The notes under the pieces were generated by a model. That model saw nothing but the letters and a program-made list of their open reading frames with translations. It did no database searches and was not told where the DNA came from. From Prochlorococcus marinus XMU1402 (lineage in GTDB: Bacteria > Cyanobacteriota > Cyanobacteriia > PCC-6307 > Cyanobiaceae), in assembly GCF_017696205.1 (NCBI RefSeq), contig NZ_JAAORD010000002.1, positions 558,001 through 622,000 of the forward strand: a stretch of 64,000 nucleotides of DNA, given 5' to 3'. Positions within the stretch are counted from its first letter, which is position 1; the number at the start of each line of letters is the position of its first letter. Positions 29,964-37,753 of this stretch are shown piece by piece. Made by a program: the position numbers and the translations under genes.

Positions 29964-30506
29964 GTGAAAAATTCATTACCAAAAATATCCGGTCCATGGA
30001 AATTAATGCTGCTTGGGGATGGAAGCCCCACCAGGCATCTACAGCTTTTAACTAATCAAGAGACAAAAATTAAACTAATTTCAATGCAAGTAGATCCTCT
30101 ATTCATTAAAGAGGGTCCTAAAGAATTAAATCAGTTGAATGGACCTTTAATAAGAAGACAAGTATGGATTAAAAACAATAATAAAAACTTAGCATGGGCT
30201 GAAAGTTGGTGGAATGCAGAAGAAGTGAATGAAAATTTAAAAGCTAAAGAGGAACCAATTTGGAAGAATTTGACACAAGATAGATCAGAATTATTTAGAG
30301 AAGTTGATCGAATTTCGCTTGTTAATTCAAATTGGCTAGAAGATCAATTTTGTTTTAAAGGCCCATTCTGGTCAAGAAATTATAGATTTTTTCGAGACAA
30401 AAAGCCACTAACGATTATTAGAGAAGTATTCAACCCTTATTTAGAAAATTTAATAGGTTATTCAGGAATTAAAGAATTTACGAAATTATACTCTTCTCCT
30501 TCTTGA
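29964..30506 (+). CDS. Chorismate lyase-like protein (DUF98), probable plastoquinone head-group enzyme
   Basis: A 180-residue protein of the DUF98 group of chorismate pyruvate-lyases, which in cyanobacteria make 4-hydroxybenzoate for plastoquinone. The GPWKLMLLGDGSPTRHLQLL block near the start, REVDRISLVN and the conserved PFWSRNYRFF stretch support this. The GTG is the first canonical start. The 27 in-frame codons before it read LWEEKASTFL just upstream and look family-like, so the true start may be a non-ATG codon further up. The last 21 bases overlap the convergent downstream gene. Confidence 0.72.
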   Translation: MKNSLPKISGPWKLMLLGDGSPTRHLQLLTNQETKIKLISMQVDPLFIKEGPKELNQLNGPLIRRQVWIKNNNKNLAWAESWWNAEEVNENLKAKEEPIWKNLTQDRSELFREVDRISLVNSNWLEDQFCFKGPFWSRNYRFFRDKKPLTIIREVFNPYLENLIGYSGIKEFTKLYSSPS

Positions 30507-31049
30507 TCTAGGAAGATTTCTTGATTTTGATTGACCTCGTTGGTTTAATTCATTTCGTTGAATATCATTTTCTTTTTCTGAAGCTCTTTGCCATCTTTCA
30601 ACTTTCAAATCCATTTCATCTGGCCAATCTTCATCTTTACTTTTAATACCATAAGGTAATTTTTTTTGATCATTTGTCTGCAAATTTTTTGGTTGCCTTA
30701 AAGATATTGCTTCTAAAGGTCTTTTTGAATACGTTTTAGTAGATTCATAAGAATTTGATTCTCTAGTAAATGTCTTAATATCACTGTTATCATCATAAAA
30801 GTTATTATCATTCCAATCATCATTTTCTTCATCAAAAAATAAATCCACTTTTTCAGATACCCATCTTCCTACTTTTTTAACACTCTTACTTGTTATTCCT
30901 TGAAAATCTGAGTTCCTTCTTTTACCTGGCCTAGAACCAGATACTCCATCAACGAATTGTCTGCCAGTTTCAAAAATTTTATCAACTTGCTTATCAACAA
31001 TATTTCTATCAAAACTATTTTTAAGATTTCTAATTCTCCTTGAATCCAT
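30486..31049 (-). CDS. Hypothetical charged protein with arginine-rich C-terminus
   Basis: A 187-residue highly charged, probably largely disordered protein I do not recognise. A basic helical N-terminus (MDSRRIRNLKNSFDRNIVDK) is followed by an acidic Asn/Asp stretch around residues 72-90 (FFDEENDDWNDNNFYDDNSD). A WPDEMDLKVERWQRA segment lies near 142-156, and the end is NLPRSRRRRV. The gene overlaps the convergent DUF98 gene by 21 bases. SprT lies upstream on the same strand with an 83-base gap. The composition suggests nucleic-acid or ribosome contact, but no domain proves it. Confidence 0.65.
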   Translation of the reverse strand: MDSRRIRNLKNSFDRNIVDKQVDKIFETGRQFVDGVSGSRPGKRRNSDFQGITSKSVKKVGRWVSEKVDLFFDEENDDWNDNNFYDDNSDIKTFTRESNSYESTKTYSKRPLEAISLRQPKNLQTNDQKKLPYGIKSKDEDWPDEMDLKVERWQRASEKENDIQRNELNQRGQSKSRNLPRSRRRRV

Positions 31050-31132
31050 AAATTATTATGCTTTTTAAAATATAAAGTACATTAAAAAATAAATAATTCC
31101 AAATATAGAAACAAAAACACATCTTATTATTT

Positions 31133-31660
31133 CTAATCAAACAAAATTAAACACTTTTTATTCCATGATCCATTAAAGAAATTTATACAACATTTTTTGC
31201 AGGCAATGTTCTTTATTCTTTTTCTATAAAAAAATTTCTCACCACAATTTTTACAAGTTCCTATATATTTTAATTCTCTTCTTTCTATAGGAAATGAGTG
31301 CCTTACAGCAATTTGAAAATTCTTCTCTTTCTCATTAATTTCATGCATCTTTTCTAAGAAATTTGGACCATGAATCTCATTTTTCTTTAATATCCTATCT
31401 ACCCATGCATGAATCATTTCATGACATAACGTACTGTTTATTTCATTAGTGGATAATTTACTCAAGATAGGTTTCGATAAGATAATTTCAGAATCTACAA
31501 GACCATTAATTCGTTTTCTTTTATAAAAACCAGCAGTAGTTTTTAATCTATTATCACTCCATTTAACTTTTACTAAAGCTTGATTATTGACCGTTAAAGA
31601 ATTTGCAAAATATTGACTATTAAATCTATGAAATAAGGGTAAAAGAGGAATTAAAGGCAT
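31133..31660 (-). CDS. sprT: SprT-like zinc metalloprotease domain protein
   Basis: SprT/Spartan-type proteins have a zinc-dependent protease fold; the eukaryotic relative removes DNA-protein crosslinks. The active-site HExxH is HEMIH (H80, E81, H84), with a third ligand likely H97 in EIHGPNF. A C-terminal zinc ribbon has cysteine pairs C136/C139 and C154/C157. The length of 175 residues is normal. The role of bacterial SprT is poorly defined. It diverges from a small membrane protein gene over 85 bases, which contain a TTGACA. Confidence 0.85.
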   Translation of the reverse strand: MPLIPLLPLFHRFNSQYFANSLTVNNQALVKVKWSDNRLKTTAGFYKRKRINGLVDSEIILSKPILSKLSTNEINSTLCHEMIHAWVDRILKKNEIHGPNFLEKMHEINEKEKNFQIAVRHSFPIERRELKYIGTCKNCGEKFFYRKRIKNIACKKCCINFFNGSWNKKCLILFD

Positions 31661-31745
31661 TATGGATTAAAATTAGTATTATTTTGACAAAAAAAGTCAT
31701 CAAAAACGATTTCTTTTCTTAAAGTAATAAAAAACTCAAATTAAC

Positions 31746-32165
31746 ATGGATGCAACACTAGTTAAAGATATCGGTATTAAAGCATTATTAGTTGGCGGAG
31801 CAGTACTAGTTTCTTTTTGGACTTTTAATGCAGTAAAATTAGTTTTAAGCGCTAGAGGAATTAATCCATTAGTAAGAAAGTTTTTTGATCAAATAGCTGC
31901 TGGCAGAATTGATGCTGCTTATGGTTTGACTACAAAAACTTATAAAACACATGTTAAACGCCAAGATTTTCTAAAATTTTTAGCTAGTTTAAACCTCAAT
32001 AAATACAGAAATTTAAAATCAGGAAGACCTAGAGTCCAAGAAGATCAAATCATAATAACTTTGAATTTAAAATCAGAAGACAAACAAGATGAGCTTCCAT
32101 TAGATTTTACTTTCTCAAAAACTGACAATGATTGGAAAATAGACAGAATATCTAAAGTGAATTAA
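31746..32165 (+). CDS. Small membrane-anchored protein, NTF2-like/DUF4864-type fold suspected
   Basis: The 139-residue protein has one N-terminal membrane helix (about residues 12-31, ALLVGGAVLVSFWTFNAVKL). A soluble domain follows, in which FFDQIAAGRIDAAYGLTTKT and KRQDFLKFLASLNLN resemble the start of NTF2-like/DUF4864 domains, ending with the beta strands of FTFSKTDNDWKIDRI. The function is unknown. It lies 22 bases ahead of the DNA ligase gene on the same strand and may be co-transcribed with it. Confidence 0.65.
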   Translation: MDATLVKDIGIKALLVGGAVLVSFWTFNAVKLVLSARGINPLVRKFFDQIAAGRIDAAYGLTTKTYKTHVKRQDFLKFLASLNLNKYRNLKSGRPRVQEDQIIITLNLKSEDKQDELPLDFTFSKTDNDWKIDRISKVN

Positions 32166-32187
32166 AAAATTTTGTGAGGCAAAAAAA

Positions 32188-33501
32188 TTGTTTAAAGAAG
32201 AAATAATACATCAATTAGAATTACACCCAAGTAGATTAGATAAAGAAAAAATCATTTTAGAAGCAATGGAAGAAGGTCTAGATGATTTTTTTGAAGGTAT
32301 TCGAATGGCACTTGATCCATTGGTAACTTTTGGTGTAAAAATTGTTCCTGAGAAAGAGACTGAAAAAAGTCAAAATTTTTTATGGGAAGATTTTAGAAAA
32401 TTAGCCAATAAGCTTATTCAAAGAGAACTTACTGGTCACGCTGCTCGCGATGCAATTCTTACCGCTATGGAATCTGCAACAAAAGAAGAATGGAATGGAT
32501 TTTATAGACGAGTTTTAATTAAAGATCTTAGATGTGGTGTATCGGAAAAAACAATCAACAAAATAGCAAAGAAATTTCCCAAATATTCCATTCCTATTTT
32601 TTCTTGTCCTTTAGCTCATGACAGTGCAAATCATGAAAAAAAAATGATAGGAAAAAAGCAAATTGAAATCAAATTAGATGGTGTACGCGTCTTAACTATT
32701 ATTAGACAAAACAAAGTAGAAATGTTTTCTCGTAATGGAAAACAATTCCATAATTTTGGTCATATTATCTCCGAAATAGAAAACGTCTTAAAAGATAACC
32801 CAGCACCTTATGACTTAGTGCTCGATGGTGAAATAATGAGCGCTAACTTTCAAGATTTAATGAAACAGGTACATAGAAAAGATGGCAAAGAAACCAAAGA
32901 CGCAGTTCTCCACCTATTTGACTTATGTCCTCTTGAAAACTTTCAAAAAGGGAGCTGGAACACTAGTCAAACAAAAAGAAGTTTATTAGTAAAAGAATGG
33001 GTATCAAAATATTCTATGCTTCTAAAACATATACAAACACTTGAATGGGAAAATGTAGATCTCGATACTATTGAGGGACAGAAAAGATTTGTAGATCTGA
33101 ATAAATCTGCCGTAGAAGGTGGATATGAAGGAGTAATGATTAAAGATCCTGATGCTATGTATGAATGTAAAAGAACACACAGTTGGTTAAAAGCAAAACC
33201 TTTCATTGAAGTCACTTTAAAAGTTGTATCGGTTGAGGAAGGTACAGGTCGCAATAAAGGTAGACTGGGAGCAATCCTAGTAGAAGGAAAAGATGATGGG
33301 GATGAATACAGTCTTAGCTGCGGAAGCGGATTTAGTGATATCCAAAGAGAAGAATATTGGTCAAAACGTAATCATCTAATTGGTCAACTTGTAGAAATCA
33401 GAGCTGATGCTAAAACTAAATCCAAAGATGCAGTAGCTTTTAGTCTTAGGTTTCCAAGATTCAAATGCTTTAGAGGATTTAAAGCTGGAGAAAAAATTTA
33501 A
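32188..33501 (+). CDS. ATP-dependent DNA ligase, phage T4/T7-like type
   Basis: A 437-residue ATP-dependent ligase. The N-terminal helical domain contains LDPLVTFGVKIVP and RELTGHAARDAI, stretches typical of phage-type ligases. The nucleotidyltransferase motifs are I IKLDGVR (nucleophile K162), III LVLDGEI, IIIa LFDLCPL, IV YEGVMIKDP and V WLKAKP. An OB-fold end carries a motif VI-like SLRFPRFKCF. The TTG start is supported by a GTGAGG eight bases upstream and by absence of an in-frame ATG. Bacterial replication uses NAD-dependent LigA, so this is an accessory repair ligase, plausibly of viral origin. Confidence 0.88.
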   Translation: MFKEEIIHQLELHPSRLDKEKIILEAMEEGLDDFFEGIRMALDPLVTFGVKIVPEKETEKSQNFLWEDFRKLANKLIQRELTGHAARDAILTAMESATKEEWNGFYRRVLIKDLRCGVSEKTINKIAKKFPKYSIPIFSCPLAHDSANHEKKMIGKKQIEIKLDGVRVLTIIRQNKVEMFSRNGKQFHNFGHIISEIENVLKDNPAPYDLVLDGEIMSANFQDLMKQVHRKDGKETKDAVLHLFDLCPLENFQKGSWNTSQTKRSLLVKEWVSKYSMLLKHIQTLEWENVDLDTIEGQKRFVDLNKSAVEGGYEGVMIKDPDAMYECKRTHSWLKAKPFIEVTLKVVSVEEGTGRNKGRLGAILVEGKDDGDEYSLSCGSGFSDIQREEYWSKRNHLIGQLVEIRADAKTKSKDAVAFSLRFPRFKCFRGFKAGEKI

Positions 33502-33533
33502 ATTTTAAAAAATATTATTCAACAAAGGAGTCA

Positions 33534-33566
33534 ATGAAAAATATGATTTTTAATTACAAAACTTAA
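33534..33566 (+). other. Ten-codon ORF with Shine-Dalgarno, possible remnant copy of the next gene
   Basis: AAGGAG at 33525-33530 stands three bases before an ATG that encodes MKNMIFNYKT and stops. The peptide resembles the first twelve residues of the 50-residue protein starting 84 bases downstream (MTKKTVFNYIKT). The DNA matches over TTTTnAAnTAC followed by AAAAC with one 3-base gap. It may be a leader peptide or the stub of a duplicated gene start. Expression is unproven. Confidence 0.3.
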
Positions 33567-33617
33567 AATCTTAGCTATAAAATATAAGAATAATTTTCAA
33601 GATTTTTTGCAAGACTT

Positions 33618-33770
33618 ATGACAAAGAAAACAGTTTTCAACTACATAAAAACACCCTGTGGACAAGCAAAATATATCGAATTAGAAGCTAACAAAACTTT
33701 GCTAGGTAAATTTAGACTTTTGTGGTTTATCTTAATTGCATCTATAAGAGATTGGAATATTAAAGACTAA
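33618..33770 (+). CDS. Small hypothetical protein (50 residues)
   Basis: This short ORF fills the only stretch near 270 bases otherwise lacking a gene. It reads MTKKTVFNYIKTPCGQAKYI, then ELEANKTLLGKFRLLWFILI, then ASIRDWNIKD. The pattern is a polar N-terminal part with a PCGQAKYIELE segment and a hydrophobic or amphipathic helix (LLWFILIAS) near the end. Codon use matches the neighbours. It ends four bases before the convergent membrane protein gene. I cannot assign a function; membrane association is plausible. Confidence 0.6.
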   Translation: MTKKTVFNYIKTPCGQAKYIELEANKTLLGKFRLLWFILIASIRDWNIKD

Positions 33771-33774
33771 ATTC

Positions 33775-34371
33775 TTAGGATTTTTCAAAATATTCTTTAG
33801 AGTATTTAGCTAAAAAATATACAACTAAAGAAGTTGAAACAACACCAATGATGGTCATATATAAATTATTTGGTGATTGTACATTTTTTAAATCCTGAAG
33901 ACTTTTTGCCAAACTACCTATAGAGCAATACAGAAAAGTTCCAGGAATTATTCCAATAAGACCAAGAGTGAAATCTTTAAACTTAACATTATTCAAACCA
34001 TAGAAATAATTAAGAATACTGAAAGGAAAGATCGGCGATAATCTCGCTAAAAAAATTAATTTTAGTCCGCCTTTTTCTACTACTTTTTCCATAACACTTA
34101 ACTTTGGATAACGGCTAAAAAGATTTTTTAGCTTTTTTGCAAAAAAACTTTTTGATACAAAAAAAGCCACTGATGCTCCTATGGAAGCAGAAATAAAAAC
34201 GATAATTGATCCTAAATATGAGCCATATAAAAAACCTGATAATAAAGATAACCAAGAAGCTGGAAGTATTAATAAAACAATTAAAATATAAATACAAACA
34301 AAGGAAAGAATACCAATTCCAGTATTAAAAAAAAACGACAAATTATAAATATTTTCAAGAAATATATTCAT
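33775..34371 (-). CDS. TVP38/TMEM64 (DedA-like, SNARE-associated) membrane protein
   Basis: A 198-residue integral membrane protein with about five hydrophobic segments. The family-specific core is visible as ASWLSLLSGFLYGSYLGSII (about residues 38-57), GASVAFFVSKSFF, and later LARLSPIFPFSILNYFYGLN with GLIGIIPGTFLYCSIGSLA. VTT-domain proteins include DedA and lipid scramblases; the transported lipid or solute is unknown here. It begins two bases after the valS stop, so it lies at the end of the valS transcript. Confidence 0.85.
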   Translation of the reverse strand: MNIFLENIYNLSFFFNTGIGILSFVCIYILIVLLILPASWLSLLSGFLYGSYLGSIIVFISASIGASVAFFVSKSFFAKKLKNLFSRYPKLSVMEKVVEKGGLKLIFLARLSPIFPFSILNYFYGLNNVKFKDFTLGLIGIIPGTFLYCSIGSLAKSLQDLKNVQSPNNLYMTIIGVVSTSLVVYFLAKYSKEYFEKS

Positions 34372-34373
34372 TC

Positions 34374-37130
34374 TTAACTCAAAAGTTCGAGTTTTTTAGT
34401 AATTCTCTCCATTTGTACCAAACCTTCGTTTAATTTAAATCTGCATTCCTCAACAATATCTTTTGGAGCCTTATCAACGAAATTTTTATTAGATAATCTC
34501 TTATTTAAATTTTCTAACTCAATATTCACCTTTTTTAAATCCTTGTTTAACCTTTCCTTTAATGCATCTAAATTTACAAAATCATGAAAAGGTAAATAAA
34601 CCTCTAAATCACTAATTATCCCAGAAAAAGATTTTGCTAAATCTTTTTTATTAACTTCATTATTTTTAAAAATAAGTACTTCAGAAGATTTAGATAAAGT
34701 TTGAATATCATCAACTAAAATTTTTAAAAAATAAATTAATTCATCATTATCTGAAATTAAGTAAACAGGAACTTTTTCTGATGGCTTGAGGGCTAATTCA
34801 GCTCTCAAATTTCTAATCAATCTAATAATTTCAAAGAGTTTTTGGAAGGAGTTATCAAGCTTATTATCAACAAATTTATTTTCTTGGGTTGGCCACTTTT
34901 GAAGAGATAATAACGCTTTATTTGGTTTTAGTTGCAGTGCATGCCAAAGTTCTTCAGTAATATGAGGCATAAAAGGATGAATCATTACCAAAATATCATT
35001 GAGGACTTTTATTAAAACTTTTTCAGATATTTGTCTATTTTTATTTTCTTTATTATTAAACCTTTGTTTAGCAAATTCTACATACCAGTCACAAAAATCA
35101 TTCCATGTAAATTCATATAATAGTTTCGCAGATTCTCCCAATTTATATTCTTTCAACAAAGCAGCGACCTTTATATTGACCTGATTCAATTTAGATAAAA
35201 TCCACTTATCACATAATTCTAAAGAGGTTTCATCATTCTCATTGAGCGAATAATTATTATTGGAAGTTTTATTAATTAATACAAATTTAGTTGCATTCCA
35301 TAATTTATTTGCAAAATTTCTTGAAGCTTCAACAGTTGAAGATGTATCTTTTTTCCTATCAAAATCAAGCCGAATATCTTGTCCAGCGCCTGCAACTTCT
35401 CGGATTAAAGCGAATCGCAAAGCATCGGAACCATATTTATCAATTAAAAGTATTGGATCAATACCATTACCTGAACTTTTACTCATTTTTTTATTATTTT
35501 CATCTCGAACTAGACCATGAATATACACATCCTTGAAAGGAATATTACTCGTGAAAGTATTTCCCATCATTGTCATTCTCGCCACCCAAAAGAAAATAAT
35601 ATCGAAACCAGTAACAAGAACACTATTTGGATACCATTTTTTAAAATCCGGATGATTTGTATTTGGCCAACCAAGGGTTGAAAAAGGCCATAAACCACTT
35701 GAAAACCAAGTATCTAATACATCTTTATCACGAACTAATTTAATATTTAATCCAAATTTTTTATTAGCTTTGATTAAGGCGTCTTCTTCATTTCTTGCAA
35801 CTACAAATGGAGTATTTTGTTCTATTGAGTCTTGAGAATCATTTAAAACGTACCATGCTGGTATTTGGTGACCCCACCATAATTGCCTACTGATACACCA
35901 ATCATTAATATTCTCTAGCCAATCCTTATAAACTTTTTCCCAGCGTGGAGGAATAAATGATGGTTTTTTAGAATCAATTTCATTAAGACATCCTTGAGAT
36001 ATATTATCCATTTTCAAAAACCATTGTGTTGACAATAAAGGTTCAATTGGCACCTTGCCTCTATCAGAAAAAGGAACAGTATGTTTATACTCTTCTATTT
36101 TTGTCAAAAGGCCTAAGTTATCCAATTCTTTGATAATTTTCTTTCTAGCCTCATATCTATCTAAATTTTGAAATTTGCCTGCATTTATATTTAAAGTTCC
36201 ATCTTTGTTCATTACATTAATCTGTTTTAAATTATGCCTTTTCCCTATTGCAAAATCATTTGGATCGTGGGCTGGAGTAACCTTGACACATCCAGTACCA
36301 AAATCTTTATCAACATGTGAGTCAGCGATAACAGGTATTTCTCTATTAACGAAAGGAACTTTTACTTTGGCACCAATAAATTCTTTATATCTATCATCAT
36401 CAGGATTTACTACGACAGCAGTATCACCCAAAAGAGTTTCTGGTCTTGTTGTTGATATCTCTAAGTACTTATCTAAGTGTTCACCACTTTTAGAAAGTAA
36501 AGGGTATTTAAAATACCATAAATGACCATTTACTTCTTGCATTTCAACTTCAAGATCACTAACGGCAGATTGAGATTCAGGACACCAATTAACTAAATAT
36601 TCACCTCTATAAATTAAATTCTTTTTATAAAGAATATTAAAAGCCTCAACAACTGCCTCATTTAATTTTTGATCCAGAGTAAATCTTTCTCTAGTCCAGT
36701 CAACTGAATATCCTATCCTTTTTAATTGAGAAACTATTCTGCCACCACTTTGCTCTTTCCAATTCCATGCTCTTTTAAGAAATTCATCTCTTCCAATATC
36801 CTCGCTTGTTTTACCTTCGCTTTTTAATTGTTTTTCAAGAATAGTTTGAACAGCTATTGAAGCATGATCAGTTCCTGGTAAACACAAAACATTCTTCCCT
36901 AAAAGTCTTTGAAAACGAACTACAACATCTATCAACGCTGTATTAAATGCATGTCCCATATGCAAAGATCCAGTTACATTTGGCGGCGGTATAACAATAC
37001 AAAAAGGCTCGCCATCATCCTCAGGTTTAGGACTAAACGCTTTTAAGCTTTCCCATTTTTCTTGCCACTTTTTCTCTACTTCAAAAGGTGAATAATTCTT
37101 TAAAGGTAATGGATCATTCCTCTCTGTCAT
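34374..37130 (-). CDS. valS: Valyl-tRNA synthetase
   Basis: ValS charges tRNA-Val and edits threonine. The class I HIGH motif appears as GSLHMGHAF, the KMSKS motif as KKMSKSSGNGIDP, and the CP1 editing domain holds TTRPETLLGDTAV. A C-terminal coiled coil follows (KERLNKDLKKVNIELENLNK). The length of 918 residues is normal. A tRNA-Val gene and an IscA/HesB-like gene lie directly upstream on the same strand, so substrate tRNA and enzyme may share a transcript. Confidence 0.97.
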   Translation of the reverse strand: MTERNDPLPLKNYSPFEVEKKWQEKWESLKAFSPKPEDDGEPFCIVIPPPNVTGSLHMGHAFNTALIDVVVRFQRLLGKNVLCLPGTDHASIAVQTILEKQLKSEGKTSEDIGRDEFLKRAWNWKEQSGGRIVSQLKRIGYSVDWTRERFTLDQKLNEAVVEAFNILYKKNLIYRGEYLVNWCPESQSAVSDLEVEMQEVNGHLWYFKYPLLSKSGEHLDKYLEISTTRPETLLGDTAVVVNPDDDRYKEFIGAKVKVPFVNREIPVIADSHVDKDFGTGCVKVTPAHDPNDFAIGKRHNLKQINVMNKDGTLNINAGKFQNLDRYEARKKIIKELDNLGLLTKIEEYKHTVPFSDRGKVPIEPLLSTQWFLKMDNISQGCLNEIDSKKPSFIPPRWEKVYKDWLENINDWCISRQLWWGHQIPAWYVLNDSQDSIEQNTPFVVARNEEDALIKANKKFGLNIKLVRDKDVLDTWFSSGLWPFSTLGWPNTNHPDFKKWYPNSVLVTGFDIIFFWVARMTMMGNTFTSNIPFKDVYIHGLVRDENNKKMSKSSGNGIDPILLIDKYGSDALRFALIREVAGAGQDIRLDFDRKKDTSSTVEASRNFANKLWNATKFVLINKTSNNNYSLNENDETSLELCDKWILSKLNQVNIKVAALLKEYKLGESAKLLYEFTWNDFCDWYVEFAKQRFNNKENKNRQISEKVLIKVLNDILVMIHPFMPHITEELWHALQLKPNKALLSLQKWPTQENKFVDNKLDNSFQKLFEIIRLIRNLRAELALKPSEKVPVYLISDNDELIYFLKILVDDIQTLSKSSEVLIFKNNEVNKKDLAKSFSGIISDLEVYLPFHDFVNLDALKERLNKDLKKVNIELENLNKRLSNKNFVDKAPKDIVEECRFKLNEGLVQMERITKKLELLS

Positions 37131-37220
37131 ATGTAAATTTTCTTTCTAGAATCTTTTTATTTATTTTATCTTGATAGCAGCCAATTAATGAAAATAATAT
37201 TAGTTTGCAAAAAAGTCACA

Positions 37221-37568
37221 TTAATTCTCCAAAAGTTTGAAGCCAGATCCACAGGAACAACGTTTAGCATTTTTTGGTGTTGAAATAAGAAATCCACCAC
37301 CGCTCAGATCACCGTAATAATCTAATTTTAAATCTCTCAGTAAATTGAACTTTTTTAAATCCGCATATAAAGTGACTCCTTCTGTTCTTGAAATAGGAGA
37401 TCCATTACATGTACCTGGCCTTAATTTAATATGCATCCATCCTTCGGAACAATTTTTGTCCTCAACCAAATCAATTGACATTTCTCTAGGGGAACCTCCA
37501 AAAGAAGATTGCCTAGATAGTTCTGAAGTAGCGCTTTGACTGATTGAAAGATTGACGATCTCAGTCAT
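37221..37568 (-). CDS. IscA/HesB-like iron-sulfur cluster assembly family protein
   Basis: A 115-residue protein from the ATG giving MTEIVNLSISQSATSEL. A longer frame would run into the tRNA gene and is rejected. The C-terminal CxC motif in NAKRCSCGSGFKL, after GDLSGGGFLISTP, matches A-type iron-sulfur carriers. The first family cysteine corresponds to RPGTCNGSPISR. A-type proteins receive or deliver clusters or iron during assembly. The start is only 15 bases from the 3' end of tRNA-Val, and no Shine-Dalgarno fits in between, so its message is probably released by tRNA processing. Confidence 0.85.
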   Translation of the reverse strand: MTEIVNLSISQSATSELSRQSSFGGSPREMSIDLVEDKNCSEGWMHIKLRPGTCNGSPISRTEGVTLYADLKKFNLLRDLKLDYYGDLSGGGFLISTPKNAKRCSCGSGFKLLEN

Positions 37569-37583
37569 TAGAAAAATAATAAA

Positions 37584-37655
<72 letters not shown>

Positions 37656-37667
37656 TTATAATAGACT

Positions 37668-37673
37668 ATTCTA
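37668..37673 (-). promoter_or_regulatory. Candidate -10 element for tRNA-Val
   Basis: TAGAAT on the minus strand lies 12 bases before the tRNA 5' end, the usual place for a -10 that gives a short pre-tRNA leader. The -35 region is not recognisable. Confidence 0.3.
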
Positions 37674-37685
37674 ATGGATGAAGTT

Positions 37686-37716
37686 GAAATATTTATACTA
37701 AGTATTTAAATATTTC
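37686..37716. promoter_or_regulatory. Long AT-rich dyad between tRNA-Val and mazG
   Basis: The left arm GAAATATTTATACT and the right arm AGTAT(TT)AAATATTTC are complementary over 14 bp apart from a two-base bulge, around a central A. It sits between divergent tRNA-Val and mazG promoters. The arms nearly touch, which suits a protein-binding operator better than an RNA terminator. No known regulator consensus matches. Confidence 0.45.
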
Positions 37717-37753
37717 ATGATTGAGGCAAAATTGAATTAATAAAATTTATCCT

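Noticed and set aside
33755-33795. Terminator hairpin between the 50-residue gene and the TVP38 gene
   Set aside because: GAATATT and AATATTC arms are separated by a 27-base loop and lack GC; too weak to call.
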